This document shows, in pieces, positions 26,201 through 41,200 of a stretch of 64,000 nucleotides of DNA. Position numbers and translations under genes: made by a program. The DNA lies in the NCBI RefSeq assembly GCF_018691265.1, contig NW_024881330.1, positions 14,569,386-14,633,385 on the forward strand, given 5' to 3'. This DNA is from Tyto alba (Eukaryota > Chordata > Aves > Strigiformes > Tytonidae). The notes beneath the pieces were generated by a model. That model saw only the letters and a program-made list of their open reading frames with translations. It was not told where the DNA came from and did no database searches. Numbering within the stretch: the first letter of the stretch is position 1; each line of letters begins with the position of its first letter.

Positions 26201-29200
26201 GAGAAGCTGAGCTGTCACAGCTAGGGCTGGGAGACACCTACAAAAGCTAAGGAAGAAATATAGTCTTAAGCATGACCTTACCTAACAGACTACTGCTTTA
26301 ACACGTTATCTCACATAAAAGACTACTGCTTTATAAGGTCTAAAATCAAATAAACAACCACCAAAATATACTGTAAAGCTAGCTTCTGCATTTCACAAGT
26401 CCAAAGGTTTATCCACACACTCTACTAACACACCACTAGGAAATATTAGCTTAATCACGTCTGAATATCTCACAGTCCATTTCAAGTTTTATTCAGGAAT
26501 GGATTCACTTAACTAAGAACAAACAACTGTAAGAGCACGTGTTCTACTCACCTTTAAGTAAAACTTTGATATCTCAAAAAGACGCTGGCTGCACGATGCA
26601 AAGCACATGTGATCCTCTGCAATTCCATGGGTTTGAAGAGTTGTAGCAACCACCTCCTTTAGCATCTTAGAAACAATAGAAAGACACTCAAAAGTTCATC
26701 CCAATTATCGGCACAAAAAATTTTTCAAGGGAAGGAAAAATAAAATAGAACAGCTCATCTATTTTGATCTTGCCTCTGTATTTAATCCACTGGCAAAATG
26801 CCATCAGCCCACTGACTAAATTTGCGCAGTTATTTAACAATCTATTTCCATTTCCCTCATCTCAAAAATTAAGGAAATGCTTACAAGTCAAAGCAATCTA
26901 AAAGATCAGTGAATATGGGGCTTGGAAGACAGAAAAAAATTCATAATGCCTTGAATTTTCTCTTCTCCAAAATACTATGCATATATATATGTTTTCTTTA
27001 TATTGATATTCCCTGTTTGACACATCTATATTAAAAAATAATTAAAAAAAAAAATCAGACACTACAGTCAGATTGGAAAATTTACTCTGACGTTCTCTAT
27101 ATCAGAGATGTTTAAACTTTACTGGAGGTCTGAATGAGTCACACTATTTTATACTTACTTGGGTCATCCCTACTTGCCTTTGCCTGTATGACATCACCAT
27201 TCATGCAGTGTCCTCTCTAGCACCGTGGGATTCATTTAAAATTAGTGTCACCAAGCAAGAAACAGTTTTATGCACTCTACTTTAAAAGTGGCATTCCTAA
27301 TATATACAGCTATTAATTAAACATTATGGCAACAAAGTATTTAAATGTTATCTCAATTAAGGGATGTGTATAACCATTGGAATATCTTTTTTTTTTTCTC
27401 AGAATAGTCTGGTTTTCCAAATGGCTTTGACCCAGCACAGATATTTCTTTGATGCCTTTAGTTTTTATATTAATTTTTGACATTTCATAACTCCTATTCA
27501 TTGACATCCATTCCTACCTTTTTTTTACCTATCTGTTATCTCTCTCAGCCTTAATTCCCTGGGCACGATATAATATTCCTTACATACTTTTTAATTCCTC
27601 ACTTCTGTAGCACTCTCTGCAGTGCCTTCACACCAGTGAACAAAATGAAATTTAATAATAACAGATAGAGATGAAGACAGTTGATGTTTAGTTAAAAAAT
27701 CTTAAAAAATCAAGTCACACAGAAAAAAGAAGAGTTTTTCACTAAGCAAACAACGTGGACCTTTACCCTTGTATGCTTCTGGGATCTCGATTCCTTAGCT
27801 GGCTTTGAAGCCTCAGATTCAGTTGCACTTACGCAACTTGCTGAGCCAACCTTAGTGGTTACTTTGTGGGGTTGACCAGGTTTTTTCAATGGCATTGAAG
27901 CTAAAGAAACTGATCTTTCCGAGCGCTTCCTCGTTACAGCAACTGCACAGCGACTCCCACTACTTCCGCTTGCCTGAGAGAGGAGGGAATCTGTACCCTC
28001 AGATTTGGTTAGCCTGGGCGGGGAAAGAAAAGAAAGATAAAAAGAACTTTTAGATTTTGTACTGACTCTTTGGTGTCTTTGTTTCTGCTGTAGAGGCTGC
28101 TGCTAAGAGTGTTAAGTACTGTACATTCATGCAAACAGCATCTGAAAACAGCAGACAGGATTCGATTATGTAACATCTTCTGTAGAAGAACACTTTACTG
28201 ACTGATTTGGTCTCTGATATGTAGACCCATTGCACCTCTATTAAAAAAGTCTAGAACGAACTGAAGAAGGAGATAACTGAGAAACTCTTTGAAAGAAGGG
28301 ATAGTTTTGCATATGGACCCTTCATCTAGATGGCTAGGAAGAGCAGAATTTGCTGGCCTCCAGTCTCAGGATAAGACTACACTTCTTGAAACTATCTAAT
28401 TTCTTTTGGCCCTACAGGAATATCACAACTCATTTTTAATTATGGGAAGTTAGGCATTACAATTCTAGTGGAACAGTGTAATGCTTGATTCTTCAATTGT
28501 AAGAGTGTTAGTAATTCCAAAATTCCCATTTATGGAAGGCTGAGTACCGTCGCATAATCTTTCTAACTATTCAGTAAGCTGCAAAAGATACGGATGTTCC
28601 TAGAACCATACCTCTGTTAAAGGCTTACTGTGATCAGATTGCAAAGGGTACCAAACCGGAAAGAAGGAAGAAGTGAAGTATTACAGTAAAAAGTGAATTC
28701 AGGAGTATTGTTACATAGCAGCTATTATTTATTGACGCAAAGAGTTTGCATCTTCAGAGTGAGGACAAGGCACAAAGGGAAATCTTAAAAACTAGAATTC
28801 CAGAAAATACTTTAATAAACAAGGCTGACATTAAGTTTGAATTTTGGTAGGTCATCTTACACCAGCTGTCTTTTGGATTAGGAATTCAAATATTCTGTTT
28901 GTACAGTGCTTGGCTTTCTAAACCTTTAGTTGTTTATTTGTACTGCAACAGCACTGACAATTTTGGTTCTAGATGAGGCTATCTGTCATCTTTTCAAAGG
29001 AACTTGAGAGTTTGAAAGAAACAACCCCAAATCTCTTAAATAAAAGGTGCCTGTGCTGCATGGTTTTGATTAACCTAATGATATCAGTGAGAGGTCACAC
29101 TTGAGAAAAAAAAAACCAAACCAAAACAACAAACCTACAGAAGAGGATTAAACAGCTAGAACATTTGTCTAGATAGCTTCACTGAAAACATTTTGAGATT

Positions 29201-32200
29201 AAAGAAGAGATGCATTTCACAAGAGACTACTGAAATATTTCGTGGTAAAGATTTATTTTATTCAGTGCATTACCTTTTCTGGGGATAAAAGCAATCCAGG
29301 TCTTTTGATCTGCGTTTTAGCCTTGATGCCTCTGTTTTGAATTCACTTTGCAAAGACTCTCCATCAGGGACGCTTCCAGGCTCTGACAAGACTGCGGGAG
29401 ATGGGAGAGGGCTCAAGCCAGCCGGGACAGGGCAGCACTCTTTGGTGCAAGTAGTCTGAGTTTCATAGCGAATAAGGCGAGTTTGAAGTTCAGCATATCC
29501 CACATCTCTCTCTAAGGCTCTCCTGTTATCTAGACAATATCTAAAATTGAAATTGGTGAGAAATCGGTGAGAGAAAATCTCTGCTTTATTACAATCAGAA
29601 AAAACCCCGAACAGAACTTAGTTTTGACTATCATGTAATTGCCAAAACATTTTTTTGTTTGAACTGAGGTTTTGTTCTGAAAGATACCTTAAACCAGCCC
29701 AGTAAATTAACACATTCACTCATGGATTTAGCCATATTTAAGTCTAACTTTAACAAAGAAGCTGAATCATATACTATTGGTAAGTCTTTACCCTGTGATC
29801 TTACAGATATGATTTCCATGGATATCAGCAGAAATTTCTTCTTAAACAGTAAGTGATAGACTAGGATGCTGACAATGGATTTTTCACTCTTTATAGTCAG
29901 CCCTGTATTGAATTTGTATTATCAATCTCTCTATTTTAGATTTTACTGTTTTTCATATTCAGTCCGTACTTAACAGATGTTACCCCTGTTAACTTGCTAA
30001 CCAGTGTGACACTCCAATAAAACAGTGATGAGAATAGTTCTGAATCCAAATACATGATGAACCCAGCACACCATAATGGACCTTGCAGCATCCACCAAAA
30101 CTTTTCCCAGAAAATATCAGGTTATTATAAATAAAATGATACACTCTAATATGATAATATGATCATACAATATGCCTCTGTTTCTTCCTGGGAGAATTAA
30201 ACTTTCCTAATCAAAAAAACCCAACCAACCAACCAACCCACGATTTCTTCAGTGCATATGCCCTGAGAGAATCACATAGGACATACATGAAGAAAACACC
30301 CCAAAGTACAGCATATGTAATTTGCAAGTTATGAATGCTCCAGGAATCCCAAAATGCAACAATACTGACATAATTTTAGGAAGAGACAAGTTGTGCCAAA
30401 AAATATGTTGTTGTGAGATTGTATTAATTGAGTGTAACCGTGAGGAAGACAGGCACAGTAAGTGTTTTAAATGCTATTTAGTACAGATTCTTTGCTAACT
30501 GCACTCTTTGGAAATTAAACCTTTAGCTTTGTCCAATATAAGCTAATGTAAGCTTATATTCTCTATATCTCTGTGTAAGAGATTCACACTTTTTTAAATG
30601 CTAAAAATACAGAAGTGTCACTGAACAAGCACAAGCCTCCCAGCTTCCTATCAATTACAAAAGAATAAGTGGTTTAATCACTCAAATCATAAGAAGAAAC
30701 TGTATTAAATACGGTGGAGCTGAAAGAGAACAAGTGAAGAGTGATAACTCAGTGAAGCTTACTCATGAGATTACAACAGTACAAAATGCATCTTAGCTAA
30801 CTTTTCTCTTGTGTAAATGATTTCCAAGATTCCTTGCAAGAGACCAACATTTCATCGCTCAGTAATGTACATTACCTCCACTGCAGGGAAAGACAACAGT
30901 ATTATCCAGTATTATTCCATCCTTTTCTTAACAAGTATTCTGAACAATACGAGCTCTCTCAGCCTACCCTCCAAACTACTTAGCAATGTTTCCTACTCTT
31001 AAGAATTCTAGACATATTCTTTACTTTTATCTATTAACACAGAGTCACGTTAAATGGCTACATCTGATTTTTCCACTTTCTTCAGAGTATTTTCATATTC
31101 AGGGAGAAATTCACTTTTCTAATAGCAGACTAGTGAATCCATTTCTACAACCAAGTAAGACTTTCCACTAGAAATAAATTCATTATCTGATAAGAGTAAG
31201 TTCTCTTAACTTACAAATTTCAAGGTATTTAATTTTCCTTATTTATATTCTCAGTCCCCTGAGTAATCACATCCCCTACAACGATAAAAATGTTTTTATC
31301 TTTAGAAGTTAAACTGCCATTTTACTCACTCTGCTTTAACAGCAATTACTTTCTCTTTGCAACACAGGATTCAAGTGTTTGGCACATATTCATTACACCA
31401 TAAATTTGATTTAATCATAACTGCTACTCCTGGTTTTGTTGACAAGACTTTACTGACACATATAAATATAGCAGCTATGCATATTGAAACTGCAATCACA
31501 ACGGCATGGTACAAAACATATCTGCTCCAAAAAAAACCATATGATACTCTTGCCACAACATATTCTGGGTGTACAGCTATAGGTTCCTCCTTCACACTCG
31601 TTTCTATCACCTCACTCTGCTGCTTCCCTCCCTTATGGCTAGCGCATTCTCCTTGTAACATTAATATGCCAGGGTCTCCTTCCTCTCCACAATATCTAGG
31701 CCTCTCTGTGGTCTCTACCTGTCAAATTTTGCTATGAGAACAGGCAGCACAAGGTGTGCTGTGCCTAATTTGAATCCCCATGCATGCTCCTGGCTGAGGT
31801 CAGGCAGGTCTGCAAGCTACCACATACCAACAGGCAACAGCCAAGTGCTTTCTTCCCACCTGTGGGAGGACAAATCTGCATTTCTCCTATCTACCCAGTT
31901 GCCCCTCTGTGCCTTTTGTTACAAACCTAAAAGGCTAACAGGTTCATGAGTTACCACTTAGAGAAGAATCAAATAGCTGAGCAGATAGAATGACTCCCTA
32001 GAGAACATAGCTGAATTTACCAGATATTGAACATAGGCTTAACCAAACTATTTGTACAGTTGATAGGAAAAAAATCTCAGCAGTATTATTAGTCACATTC
32101 TGATAATCTGAAGATGGAATTTTAGGAGGAGGCAGAAATTTGCATGAAGACTGAACTGCCTATGCTTGGTATGCACTGCATTTCTTAACATATACTGCGT

Positions 32201-35200
32201 TAAGACTAAGAGTCAGTCTACATGGAAGAGTTACGCTGAATTATCTACTCTAGCATTTGTGTACGTCATTTTCCTCTTCTCCTCAATGACAACATTTATA
32301 TTTCTCTAAACGATTTTTATACTGATACATTATGTGATGTTTGCCCATCTGAAGCTTTGACAAATAACCAACACTGGCTGTCTGGGACTAAATACACTCC
32401 TAACCATATCGATCCTTTTGAAGATTCTTACCACTAACACTTGCCTGCTGGTGTTGTTTTCAGGTTTCCTGAACATACGTAGCTTCACAGCAGGTCTCAT
32501 AAACCTCGTGACTATTAGTCTGCAAGTGCTTACAATTTAATATCAAAGTAGAAACTACGTATGTAGCTCACTCACATGCTGCTCCAGAGACTTGATATGC
32601 AATAATGAACCCTCTTCCCCTTGACACTTCTAATTCTGAATTTAAATTTTCAGAGACATTGAGAATAACTACAGCAGTACAACTTATTAAAAAAAGGTAA
32701 ATGCTTTCACATTACCATCAAGGCAGGAGTGCTGCAATTTAAACCAGTGAATAAAAGAAAGGCAGAGATGTCACGTGCAAAGTTGTTCCAATGGAGGAAA
32801 AGGATATATATAGTTTTCCATAATTAATATTCATGTTGCTTGAAATTATTCTAATTATACCTTGACCAGAAACTGAAAAATAATTTTGGGAAAAGAAGCC
32901 AGGAAACTTACTCAAGTCCATGATAATGGCATCCTGATGCTTTTTCAAAAGGCAAACCTCTGAGTTTTCGAGGAGTAAGCTCTGGTGTCAAAAGAAATGC
33001 ATTTTCACTGAAAGGAAAAAAACACAGATCTATTTTAACTAGTTACAGTCAGGATAAATTATACTTCTAGAAGTCAGAAACAAATTCTTTGACATACGAA
33101 GACCAAAACAGCATGTCTTGTAGTTAAGCCCCTGAGGTACAGCATGAATGGAAAACTAAATATTTACTGAAGTGATAATTTCAATTCAACTAGCTAATAC
33201 CTACTGAGCTATTATTGTTATTACAGAAGCTCTTAGACATTTCAACCAGGTTAGAGGTCCCTGCTCCAAATAATTTACCAATACAATCAGGCAATTATCA
33301 CCCCAATTATCACACAATAGGGCACCAGAATAGTGGAATGAACTGAAGGAACTGGGAACTGACCTCCCATTTCTCAATCCAATGCTATTTCAGAGAATTC
33401 CTTCCCTTTAGCTTCAAGTTGTCTGACCTAACAGTCAACTTTCCACTTAAGGTACTTTTCAATTCATAACTAACCACTTGTCTCCAGTGATATTCAAATT
33501 CCAGCTAGTAAGTCTCTGCAACTAAATCATATGAATGTATTTGAAAGTATTTTGACAGAATAAGTCATAGCAAGAAAGACAGAAAGAGCTTCCTGCCAGA
33601 TCCTAACGTACCCTGTACAGTCACATCCCATTTATCTCTAAAGAAAGGAAGAGATTAAGGCAAGATGCAATATCTAAAATTTACATATTCAAGATTTATT
33701 TACACAGACTGTCTCTGCACCATTACTACTGGCAAAATTATCTGGAAAAAACATCCCAGAAAGAAGTGATACCGAACCATAGAATGGTTTGGGTCACAAG
33801 GGACCTTCAAAATCACCTAGTTCCAACCCCCCTGCCATGGGCAGGGACACCTTCCACCAGACCAGGTTGCTCAAAGCCCCGTCCAACCTGGCCTTGAACC
33901 CTTCCAGGGAGGGGGCAGCCACAGCTGCTCTGGGCGACCTGTGCCAGTGTCTCACCACCCTCACAGGAAAGAGTTTCTTCTTATATCTAAGCTAAACCTA
34001 CTTTCTTTCAGTTGAAAACCATTACCCCTCATCCTATCACTGCATTCCCTGACAAAGAGTCCCTCCCCATCTTTCCTGTAGCCCCCTTGGAAGTACTGGA
34101 AGGCCACTATCAGGTCTCCCTGGAGCCTTCTCTTCTCCAGGCTGAACAACCCCAACTCTCTCAACCTGTCCTCACAGGGGAGGTGCTCCAGCCCCCTGAT
34201 CATCTTTGTGGCCTCCTCTGGACCCGCTCAGACAGGTCCGTGTCTTTATGATGTTGGGGTCCCCAGAGCTGGACACAGCACTGCAGGTGGGGTCTGATGA
34301 GGGCAGAGTAGAGGGGGAGAATCCCCTCCCTTGACCTGCTGGCCACGCTCCTATTGATGCAGCCCAGGACACAGTTGGCTTTCTGGGCTGTGACAGCACC
34401 TTGCTGGCTCACAGTCAGTTTTCCATCCACTAATACCCCCAAGTCCTTCTCCTCAGGGATGCTCTCAATCAAGTCATCACCCAGCCTGTATCTGTGCTTG
34501 GGATTGCCCCAACCCATGTGCAGGACCTTGCACTTGGCCTTGTTGAATTTCATGAGGTTTGTATGGGTCCAGCTCTCCAGCCTGTCAAGATCCCTCTGGA
34601 TGGCATCCCTTCCCTCCAGCGTGTCAACTGTACCACACAGCTTGGTGTCATTGGCAAACCTGCTGAGGGTGCACTCAGTCCCACTCTCCATGTCACCAAA
34701 GTTGTTAAACAGTGCTGGTTCCAACACCGACCACTGAGGAACATAGGGTGGTGTCAGGCTATAGCGTAGCCATGGTAAAGGTCTACTGGCACACTTTTGC
34801 ACATCAGATGATTATTTTGTTATTTAAATGCATCGGACCAACATCATAATCTCCGGCCATTTCAGATTCTGAAAGATCTAGATAGGAAGACCAACTGGAA
34901 GGCCAAACAGTTGATTTCACTGGCAGGTGTAAGATTCAAGGATGTTGCACGTTACAAACTCAGATACAGTTAGGCCACTCTGAGACTCTCAGTCAGTCAT
35001 TATTCACATTTTCCTACATCAGTTCTGAATATGGTCTTCCGTGGTTTTCATATGATGTATTCATACCGTTTGGGAATTTGTAGTGGCTGAAGATCACCAA
35101 CTGGTAGCCCTTCTGGTGTGAAATATTTCAGCAGTTCTTTAGCATCGAGCAATGTCAGTGATTCCCTCTGGCTATCTTTATGCCCCAGCAACTGCTCAGA

Positions 35201-38200
35201 AGACTGTGCAAACATAGAAACTCTGAAAAAAGAAAAAAAAGGCCAACCTAAGATTTTTTTTTTTCTTTTCAATGTGGTAATCTCATTGTATTAAAAAAAA
35301 AAAAAAAATCACTACTAGTCTGGAGCAATTAAATGCATTTCCAAAGTAAAATGAACAAGGTTGCTCCTTGAGAACATTTACACAAATGTTCATGATAGAG
35401 TATATTTGATGCAAATCCTCTACCATCCTACTGAAGAAAGTAATTCCTTCAAGATTTTAGAGCTTAGTTATTAAATACAATATGGGAAGAATATTATTCA
35501 TCCCTTTTTTCCATTTATGGACCTGTAGAATAAAAAAATTAATTCCTGTTTAAACAAAAAAAAAACAAACCAAACCAAACAAACAAAAAAAGAGACCTAC
35601 AGTATGCAGTAGCAGAACCATAAAACCACTACTGCATGCAACTCTCTATTTTTTTTTTAGTGTCCACAATCAAGTATAGCAAAGTTCTCTCTTTTCCACT
35701 GTTAAGCAACATTCTGTACACTGATTCAGGATAAGTAGAAGATAGAATACAATGAAATAAACATTAACTGACTATGAAACAGAAAGGTCCTTCAGGAAGC
35801 TTTTCAAAAGCTAATTAGAAGGAAGAACTTTACCCATTTGAGAAACAAAAGCTAGTAATAATAATAATAGTAGTAATAATGATACCCATGAGAATGCAGA
35901 GATCTAACGTGAGAATATCTGACACACAGAACTGCAATCTAGGCCATGGCCAACTATGGTATTTGAAAGACAGAAATGGGATGGAAGTGACTAAGAAAAA
36001 GGCAGTTGGACACCTGACTCAGAAGGTCTGTCAGCAAAAATGCTAAGAACCAGCAAAGATCATTAAGTCTTATATAAATTGAGAGCTAAACTGAAATCAA
36101 TAGGCTGTATTAAACCACACAAAAGTCTACCGCTTTAACTTAAACAGCATTGAAGGAAAAACAAAACTAAATATAAATTTCAAATATAAACCCAATAGGA
36201 CCTTCTACTTTAAAATCACTTGAGACCTGATATTACATACTGACTATTCAGGAAATATGAGATTAGAAACACATTGTACATGCTGACAAAAACTGCTGTA
36301 CTACATTATTCATGCCCCGGGGCATATTGGGACAAAAAAAGAAGGTTTTGTATGTTTTCCTGCTATGGCTACTATTTTCTAATAGTGCCATTGTGGTAAT
36401 TTAGCTATGGAATTATGTTTCTTTTAGCTAACTTTCAGCTGGGTTTTGTCAATAAAAATCAAAACAATACTGCTTTAAATACCGAGAAAATACATCTTTG
36501 GAAAATGAGAGAAACTAAGTTTCAGCTTTAAGCAATGTCTCCTCTGAAAGATTATCAATATATTTGAAAACAGTTTACAGAATGGCTATCAACATAAACA
36601 CTTCCTCTGAAGTGATGCTCAATGGCCACTACGAAGAAAATCTCCAGTATTTAACCATTACCTCATTTTTTGTTTGTTTTTTTCAAAGTTTTCCAAATTC
36701 TGAAGAACACATCTTTCTGGCCACTCCAATGGATTTGGTTCCATTAAATCAGATTCTGCAAGAAATATATGGTGAATAACCCTTAACTGAAATAAAGAAT
36801 CTTATTCTTTAAAGAAATATATATATGTATATAAACTTCTTTTTATATATATAGATTCCTTTATATATATAACAGAAGTATATAAATGTAAGGAAAATCT
36901 GCCTGGTGCTATGATGAGAAATGTTTTCTGCACAATTTTTTTTGTCAAGGAAACTAAAGGAAATAGTTAATGTGAAGGTAATTTCAGTTTGAAAAAAAAA
37001 ACTAGAAAGCTGCTTTATTTTTCCTTTTATTTTTCCCTCTTTTGGTAAAAGACTCTCCTTCTTTTAGTAAAAAATTGACAACAGGTACAAAAATACATCA
37101 AAAGAGAATAAACAGCGTATTTTCTAAATAATGATACTTACCAGAAGTCATAGTGCATGACCTAGTTTTATTGGCAACCTTCTGTGGAACGGTTTTAGGA
37201 AGACTAGTGTTGCACAGGTCCAGAAAACATTCTCTCATAAGTTCTAACAAGTTTTTGAACTCATCAGTAGAAATAACTGGAGGCTGCTTGGTCAATTCCT
37301 TTCTCTCTATAAAAAGAAAAACAAAGAAAGAAAAGCTACTGCACTTGCTAAGTAGCAAAGAATAACTGAAGCCTGCTAAAAACAAACCAAACAAGAAAAT
37401 CCCCACCCCAAAGCGATAACAAGTTAACTTGATGCTTTCTGTTGTACCCTTAAGCAATGCATGAGTGGTTTATTCCAACAGGCAAGTGAAAAAACTTAGC
37501 AGTGAGAACAGCTGAAATCACACGTGAATCACCATTTTACAGTCCTTTAGTCTCTGTATATGTGCCTTTGTGAGTATATCCAGATTTGAATCTCCCAGAG
37601 ACACACATCTGGACTTTCTGAACCTGTGTGCAGAGCTTCCAAACCACTTATTTTTACTGCTGTTGGAGGAGTGTGGCTCCAATATAACTGATAGCCTGCT
37701 CCAGTCTCTTTGATCAGAATATCAAGGGTAAGGTAATTCTGATATGATTTAGGATGACTAGCAAATCCTAACTGCTATTAAATCTTTATCCTCATGGAAA
37801 CGGGTGACCCACTCAAACTAAAACACCAGCTCTAAAGCAGCCCTAAGCTCAGGACTAAAGTAGACGGGAATCAGAATGACGGCAAGTTGGTGAGGGCAGA
37901 AGATAAGACTATTAGCAGAAATCTATTTTTTTTTTAAGCTGGCATTCTGTTAATGATAGTACACTTAAATTATCTTCACAGTATGCTATTTTCAATAACC
38001 TAGCCAATCTGTCAGAAGTACATTTTGTTTTAATTGAGTCTCTTTGAGCAATGAACTTAGATGGAAAAAATCAGGACAGTCAAATGTACTTCTCTGAAAA
38101 GTCATTAAAATCTACAGAGGGGTAAATGTAACAAATCTCCAATGCATACTTTTCCTTTGCTGTTTAAGACGGTTTGGGGAAAAAAAAAAAAAAAAAAAGA

Positions 38201-41200
38201 TAAAACACACAAAGCATAGAAAAAGTTAATTACCACAGAATTATTCCAAAAATATGCTCAAACATTCAGAGTATTAGTGTAGCAAACACTTACCAACTTT
38301 ATTTTAAGTTCAGTCGTTTCTTTTCCTCAATATTTAGAAATCACTATCATACAATCATGGATATACTACAAAAAGTTTATGTTTAAAGCTCCACTTTTAC
38401 TAGTTTTATAACTACCAGTGCTTTCCCCATTACTTACTGAGATATTCCTTCAAGGCAAACACTTGGAGATGAGACAGTTTCTTTTCCCTCTGTACAATCT
38501 CCTCTCCACAAAAACGTGGCAGAGACTTGATAAAGTCAGCAGTATAAAAGCCTGTACAGATTAGGAAAAGTTTATTAAGATCCTCTATTAATAAGAAAGG
38601 ACTTGGAAGACACCAAGTTACTACTTCTTAAAAGAAGTCATAAACATAGCAGCCATACAAGTTTCATACTCAAATAAAACACCCAGACTTTCAAATATGG
38701 CTACTCATTAACAAAAAAAAAAATAATAAAAAAAAAAAAGGAAATTAATTACAATTGAACACCAGGAGGATAACTTGGAATAGATGTCTGACCAGTATTT
38801 TTTAATTTCTGTACAAAAGCAATATAATGACAACACAATTAGCATGACTGACAACTGAAGAAGGTAAAAAGATCCTAAGTTTGATACCAGGAAAGAAAAG
38901 TTTTCTCCCAACATATGGTCAAGGACTTTCAGTCTTTTGACACCACACTAATGGGATTTTAATTAGGACAAATGGTAAGCAGTCAGTCATATCACATACA
39001 GATTTACTTTGATAATAAAGAAATAAGCAGATAAAATGCAGGTCAGTACACTTTTTTTCTTTCTCAGTGTTACTGAGAGTGAATACACGAATTAGCAGTT
39101 ATCTAGTATGTGTAGTTGTAACAGTACAACTACTCTAAGATAAATGGCTACATATGTGCTCTTACCTAGTGGAGCTGCTACGATACAAGTGCTAGCTCAT
39201 ATCTTAGCCACTCTGTAGTAATACAGATATCTGAGATGTAACTGAAGACATGATCATGAAATTCAGCTTTCCTGACGGTCTTGTGGTTTTTATTTTAAAT
39301 CATCAGTGAAACAGGACTGTCAATAGATAATTCCCTAGATTTCAGGCGTAGGCTGGTCAGTATCAACAATACATACGTTTTAAACTTTAAGTTTTTGTAC
39401 ATTTGATTTGCATTAATATTACCTGAATGTCCCTGTACATTAAACATATACAACTAATCAGTTATGGAAGGTGACTGACTATAAATAAATACTCGATTTA
39501 AAAAATATGGCAGTAGTAAATTGTGTGAATAGATAGGCTCTTATATTTTTTATCAGTTTTAAAATATATTGCTGAAAGAATAGAGATATTCATCAAAATG
39601 ATATATTCCTCCTAATTTTCTCCCTTTTAACAGAGACTGGAATGAATAAAAGGAACATATAAATTTTAGTAGCATTTGCCTGCATTCAGATACTCTTATT
39701 TAAATAAGTAATAATTCTTACTTGACTCTGCTTCTTCTGTTTTTCCCTTTAGCTTTCCATTTACTGCAGCAAGAGCAGCCGTACCATTGATCTGGCTAGC
39801 TGAATGAATCAAGGTTGCTTTGCATCCTCCAGAGCCATTGCCTTGTAGCAGGAAATAATATCGGCAAGATTCTCCTTTCAGTTCAATTTCTGGAACTTAA
39901 AAAGCACCAGGACATAACTGTGAAACACCCTCCGAAAAACAGTTTTAAAACAAGCTATAATCTACCATCACAATTCTTTCACTTGCTCTTGTCCATTCTG
40001 TGAGAAATCTTAATAACATCTTTTTAGGAGACACAGTAACTACAGTTGATATTTATCCCTTAAAAAGCTACAAACTGAAGAGCATGCAAAATAAATGCCC
40101 TACAGCACCAAAGATGAGTTGGACTAGTTGGTAGCTTTAAGCTAGCATGTTACCAGCACCAAATTTCTGTGACTGTAGGGATTGCCAGCTTTCTAATGCA
40201 GGCTACAAAGTACATCTGGTAACTCTAACCACCACCCAAGAGAAGGGCTTTAATTGGTCTTAGTCAAATACAAGCCTTTAACTGTCAAAGTTACATTTCG
40301 ACCATGAAACAGTGAAGAGTTAGGCAAAGTGTGCTACATATGTAATGATTAGAGAAGGGTCTGTTCTACTGGGTAAATACAGGCATTTTTGCACTCAAAT
40401 AGCGGTAAAGTGTTCACTGGAAGAACACACATCTGCAGAAGAAAGAGGAAATACTGTACATGCTCTTCCCAGGGAAGCTGCTTTATTCATTAATAAGTTT
40501 CACTCACTGCTTTACATTTGCGCATAGCCTGGGTGAGAGACAAACACATTCTATTTTTAATCATAGGCATATACTATGCAGTTTTGAAAATGAATTAACG
40601 TAGGACTTGACAGTAACAGTGGAGGGATGGGCTTACTATCTTTTTACACAATAAAAGTTTATAGCGTCTTGGTAGATGCAGAAATTAAGAGAATGAATAC
40701 TTATTGATGTACTAAGTTTTAAAGGTCAAATCACTTAATTTTATAGGATATTTGCAGTACTGTCTCAATAAATAACTGAAGAAGAGCTTTATGGTTTTTC
40801 GTATTATAAATTTTTGTTAGTAACAAATATGAAGTATTTCAATGTTTCTTGAAAAGTTTATGCTGGAGGGGGAAGGGAAGAGAGGGGAAATCCCACTACC
40901 TCAGTATATAAATCCAGGGAAAGAAGAAAAAAAGGAAGAAAGAAAAAAAGATTCCAGACACATTTTCACCCCTGTCCTGTTCCTTGTTCTCCTAGTCACC
41001 TGAAATATTTTCCTTTTCCAGTTTATCTGCGCATCTCAAAGCCGTTTCCTCATGGGAAAGCTTTTATTTCTCATTTTAATTTTAATTAGTATTTAATAAC
41101 TACCAGTTCAAAGAATTACAGCTTCCTATAGATGGAAGAGATTAAGGATTTGCAAATCCTTAATATAGTCAGATTAGTGGTAGTCACTGAAAAACTAATA

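Larger units (their letters stand above)
23225..28013 (-). other. MTBP: MTBP introns 19-21 and intervening exons
   Basis: Introns 21 (23225-24739), 20 (24806-26551) and 19 (26666-27766) all have GT-AG ends. They contain T-rich and A-rich runs (near 24950-24985 and 27035-27055) but no recognised transposon or other gene. Confidence 0.75.
28014..32911 (-). other. MTBP: MTBP introns 17 and 18
   Basis: Intron 18 (28014-29273) and intron 17 (29541-32911, the longest in the gene at 3.37 kb). Intron 17 has an AACC microsatellite at 30217-30240. Nothing else recognised. Confidence 0.75.

Noticed and set aside
31357..31737. 126-codon plus-strand open frame in MTBP intron 17
   Set aside because: No recognisable domain, no splice context and a composition like the surrounding intron; most likely chance.
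34200..34802. A 200-codon minus-strand open frame that could pass for a gene
   Set aside because: It is the reverse-transcriptase C-terminus of a truncated CR1 LINE with no promoter or complete ORF.
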